Translations under genes and position numbers: made by a program
Assembly: GCF_009831235.1 (NCBI RefSeq)
Contig: NZ_WUUL01000001.1
Location: forward strand, 124,001-188,000
Reading direction: 5' to 3'
Origin: Shimazuella alba
GTDB taxonomy: Bacteria; Bacillota; Bacilli; Thermoactinomycetales; Thermoactinomycetaceae
Length of the DNA: 64,000 nucleotides
Notes under the pieces: model-generated
Database searches by the model: none
Seen by the model: only the letters and a program-made list of their open reading frames with translations
What the model was told of the DNA's origin: nothing
In this document: positions 62,994-64,000 of the stretch, in pieces
How the letters are laid out: every line of letters starts with the position of its first letter
Numbering within the stretch: the first letter of the stretch is position 1

Positions 62994-64000
62994 TTGGCTA
63001 CTATTCAAATCCTAAGTGATCATCTGGCAAATCAGATTGCAGCAGGAGAAGTAGTAGAACGCCCTGCTTCTGTAGTGAAAGAACTTGTGGAAAATGCGAT
63101 CGATGCTCATGCAACAAAGATAGAAGTAGTTTTGATCGAAGGAGGTATTACCTCCATCCGCATATCGGATAACGGTGTGGGTATGAGTTTCGAAGATGCG
63201 AAACTCGCATTTGAACGTCATGCCACTAGTAAGATTCGTAGTGAGCGAGACTTAACAACCATACGTACATTAGGATTTCGAGGAGAGGCCCTTCCAAGTA
63301 TCGCTTCGGTGGCACGAGTGGAGTTGGTCACTTCATCGGATGATTTAACCCTTGCTACAACTATTCAAATCGATGGTGGAACGAAACAGGAAGCTACTAC
63401 TACTTCTAGAGTGAGAGGAACAGATGTAATAGTTCGTGATTTGTTTTATAATACACCAGCACGACTAAAATATTTAAAAACCATTAGCACAGAAATAAGT
63501 CATGTGGCAGATGTAATAGGTAGATTAGCATTAGCACATCCTACTATTTCTTTTCATCTTCAACATCAAGGGAGAGAATTGTTTCGAAGTACAGGGGATG
63601 GAAAGCTACTTCATGCTATACTCGCTTTATATGGGAAACAAGTAGCATCTCAGATGGTAAAGATAAAAGCAGAAGATAGTGATTTTAAGTTGTCTGGCTA
63701 TATCGGCAAACCAGAGTTGACCCGCGCTAGTCGAAAAGCCATCACCATTTTACTAAATGGACGTTATGTTCGAAGTATCCCACTAACCAACACGATATTA
63801 GCTGCTTATGGTACATTACTTCCTGCGGGGCGGTATCCCATTGGAGTAATACAAATCGAGATGGATCCAAAATTAGTAGATGTGAATGTTCATCCTGCCA
63901 AATTGGAAGTAAGGCTTAGCAAAGAAAAGGAACTTGCTCAGTTGATTACAAACGCGATCAAAGCTGCTTTTCAACAAAAAACGTTGATTCCATTAGCTTC
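62994..64000 (+). CDS. mutL: DNA mismatch repair protein MutL, N-terminal part (runs off the window)
   Basis: Starts at TTG 62994 with AGGAGGG upstream. Translation gives MATIQILSDHLANQIAAGEV then VERPASVVKELVENAIDAHA, the GHKL ATPase motif I; SDNGVGM; TIRTLGFRGEALPSIASVA; VRDLFYNTPARLKYL. About 335 codons are seen; the rest lies beyond the window. Same operon as mutS, so its expression may feel polar effects of the intron. Confidence 0.96.
   Translation, partial: MATIQILSDHLANQIAAGEVVERPASVVKELVENAIDAHATKIEVVLIEGGITSIRISDNGVGMSFEDAKLAFERHATSKIRSERDLTTIRTLGFRGEALPSIASVARVELVTSSDDLTLATTIQIDGGTKQEATTTSRVRGTDVIVRDLFYNTPARLKYLKTISTEISHVADVIGRLALAHPTISFHLQHQGRELFRSTGDGKLLHAILALYGKQVASQMVKIKAEDSDFKLSGYIGKPELTRASRKAITILLNGRYVRSIPLTNTILAAYGTLLPAGRYPIGVIQIEMDPKLVDVNVHPAKLEVRLSKEKELAQLITNAIKAAFQQKTLIPLA

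Noticed and set aside
1-64000. CRISPR arrays, rRNA or tRNA genes
   Set aside because: No regularly spaced repeats, and no rRNA or tRNA signatures were seen on reading through either strand.

Overview
The window is about 40% G+C by eye and comes from an endospore-forming member of the Bacillales. The markers are spoIIIE, spoVS, cotE, ricA (ymcA) and the gene order tepA-ylzJ-spoIIIE-ymfF-ymfH-ymfI-ymfJ-ymfK-rodZ-pgsA-cinA-recA-recX-rny-ymdB-spoVS-dipeptidase-korAB-miaB-ymcA-cotE-mutS-mutL, which is the Bacillus subtilis-type backbone. The frequent TTG/GTG starts, the family set and the low G+C would fit Thermoactinomycetaceae, but that family assignment is inference.

Layout. 1-2.9 kb (minus strand): nagB (partial), nagA and the PRD antiterminator glcT, whose leader carries a promoter, a CcpA-like cre box, an RNA antiterminator (RAT) and a terminator. 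3.0-7.8 kb: a marR-MFS efflux pair, a VOC protein, a DEDDh exonuclease and a membrane/cell-wall protein with an LPDTA sortase-type end. 7.8-25 kb: backbone block I (tepA to cinA), holding the EF-P modification genes ymfFHI, four tandem RodZ-type HTH/membrane proteins, pgsA, and a DbpA-like helicase overlapping cinA. 25-31.2 kb: recA and recX followed by an SbcD-like nuclease and an SbcC/Rad50-like ATPase encoded in three overlapping cistrons. 31.5-38.2 kb: rny, ymdB, spoVS with a sigma-H promoter, dipeptidase, korAB. 38.2-53.5 kb: accessory region with metabolic singletons (GNAT, MBL, RNase Z, UbiD, DNA ligase, rifamycin-phosphotransferase-like enzyme, bile-acid/sodium symporter family) mixed with many frameshifted genes. 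53.6-64 kb: backbone block II, miaB, ricA, cotE, an amidoligase, mutS interrupted by a full-length group II intron, and the start of mutL.

The three most interesting structures are: (1) a 2519-bp group II intron with an RT/maturase/HNH ORF inserted in mutS right after the codons for the mismatch-sensing F-x-E motif, so MutS (858 aa after splicing) depends on RNA splicing; its RT active site reads YAND instead of YADD; (2) a recA-recX operon extended by a Mre11/SbcD homologue and a Rad50/SbcC homologue split at its zinc hook; (3) a tandem array of four RodZ-like proteins of different architecture between ymfK and pgsA. Accessory stretches show strong gene decay: at least six broken coding sequences, and a G+C-rich small-ORF island between ymfI and ymfJ.
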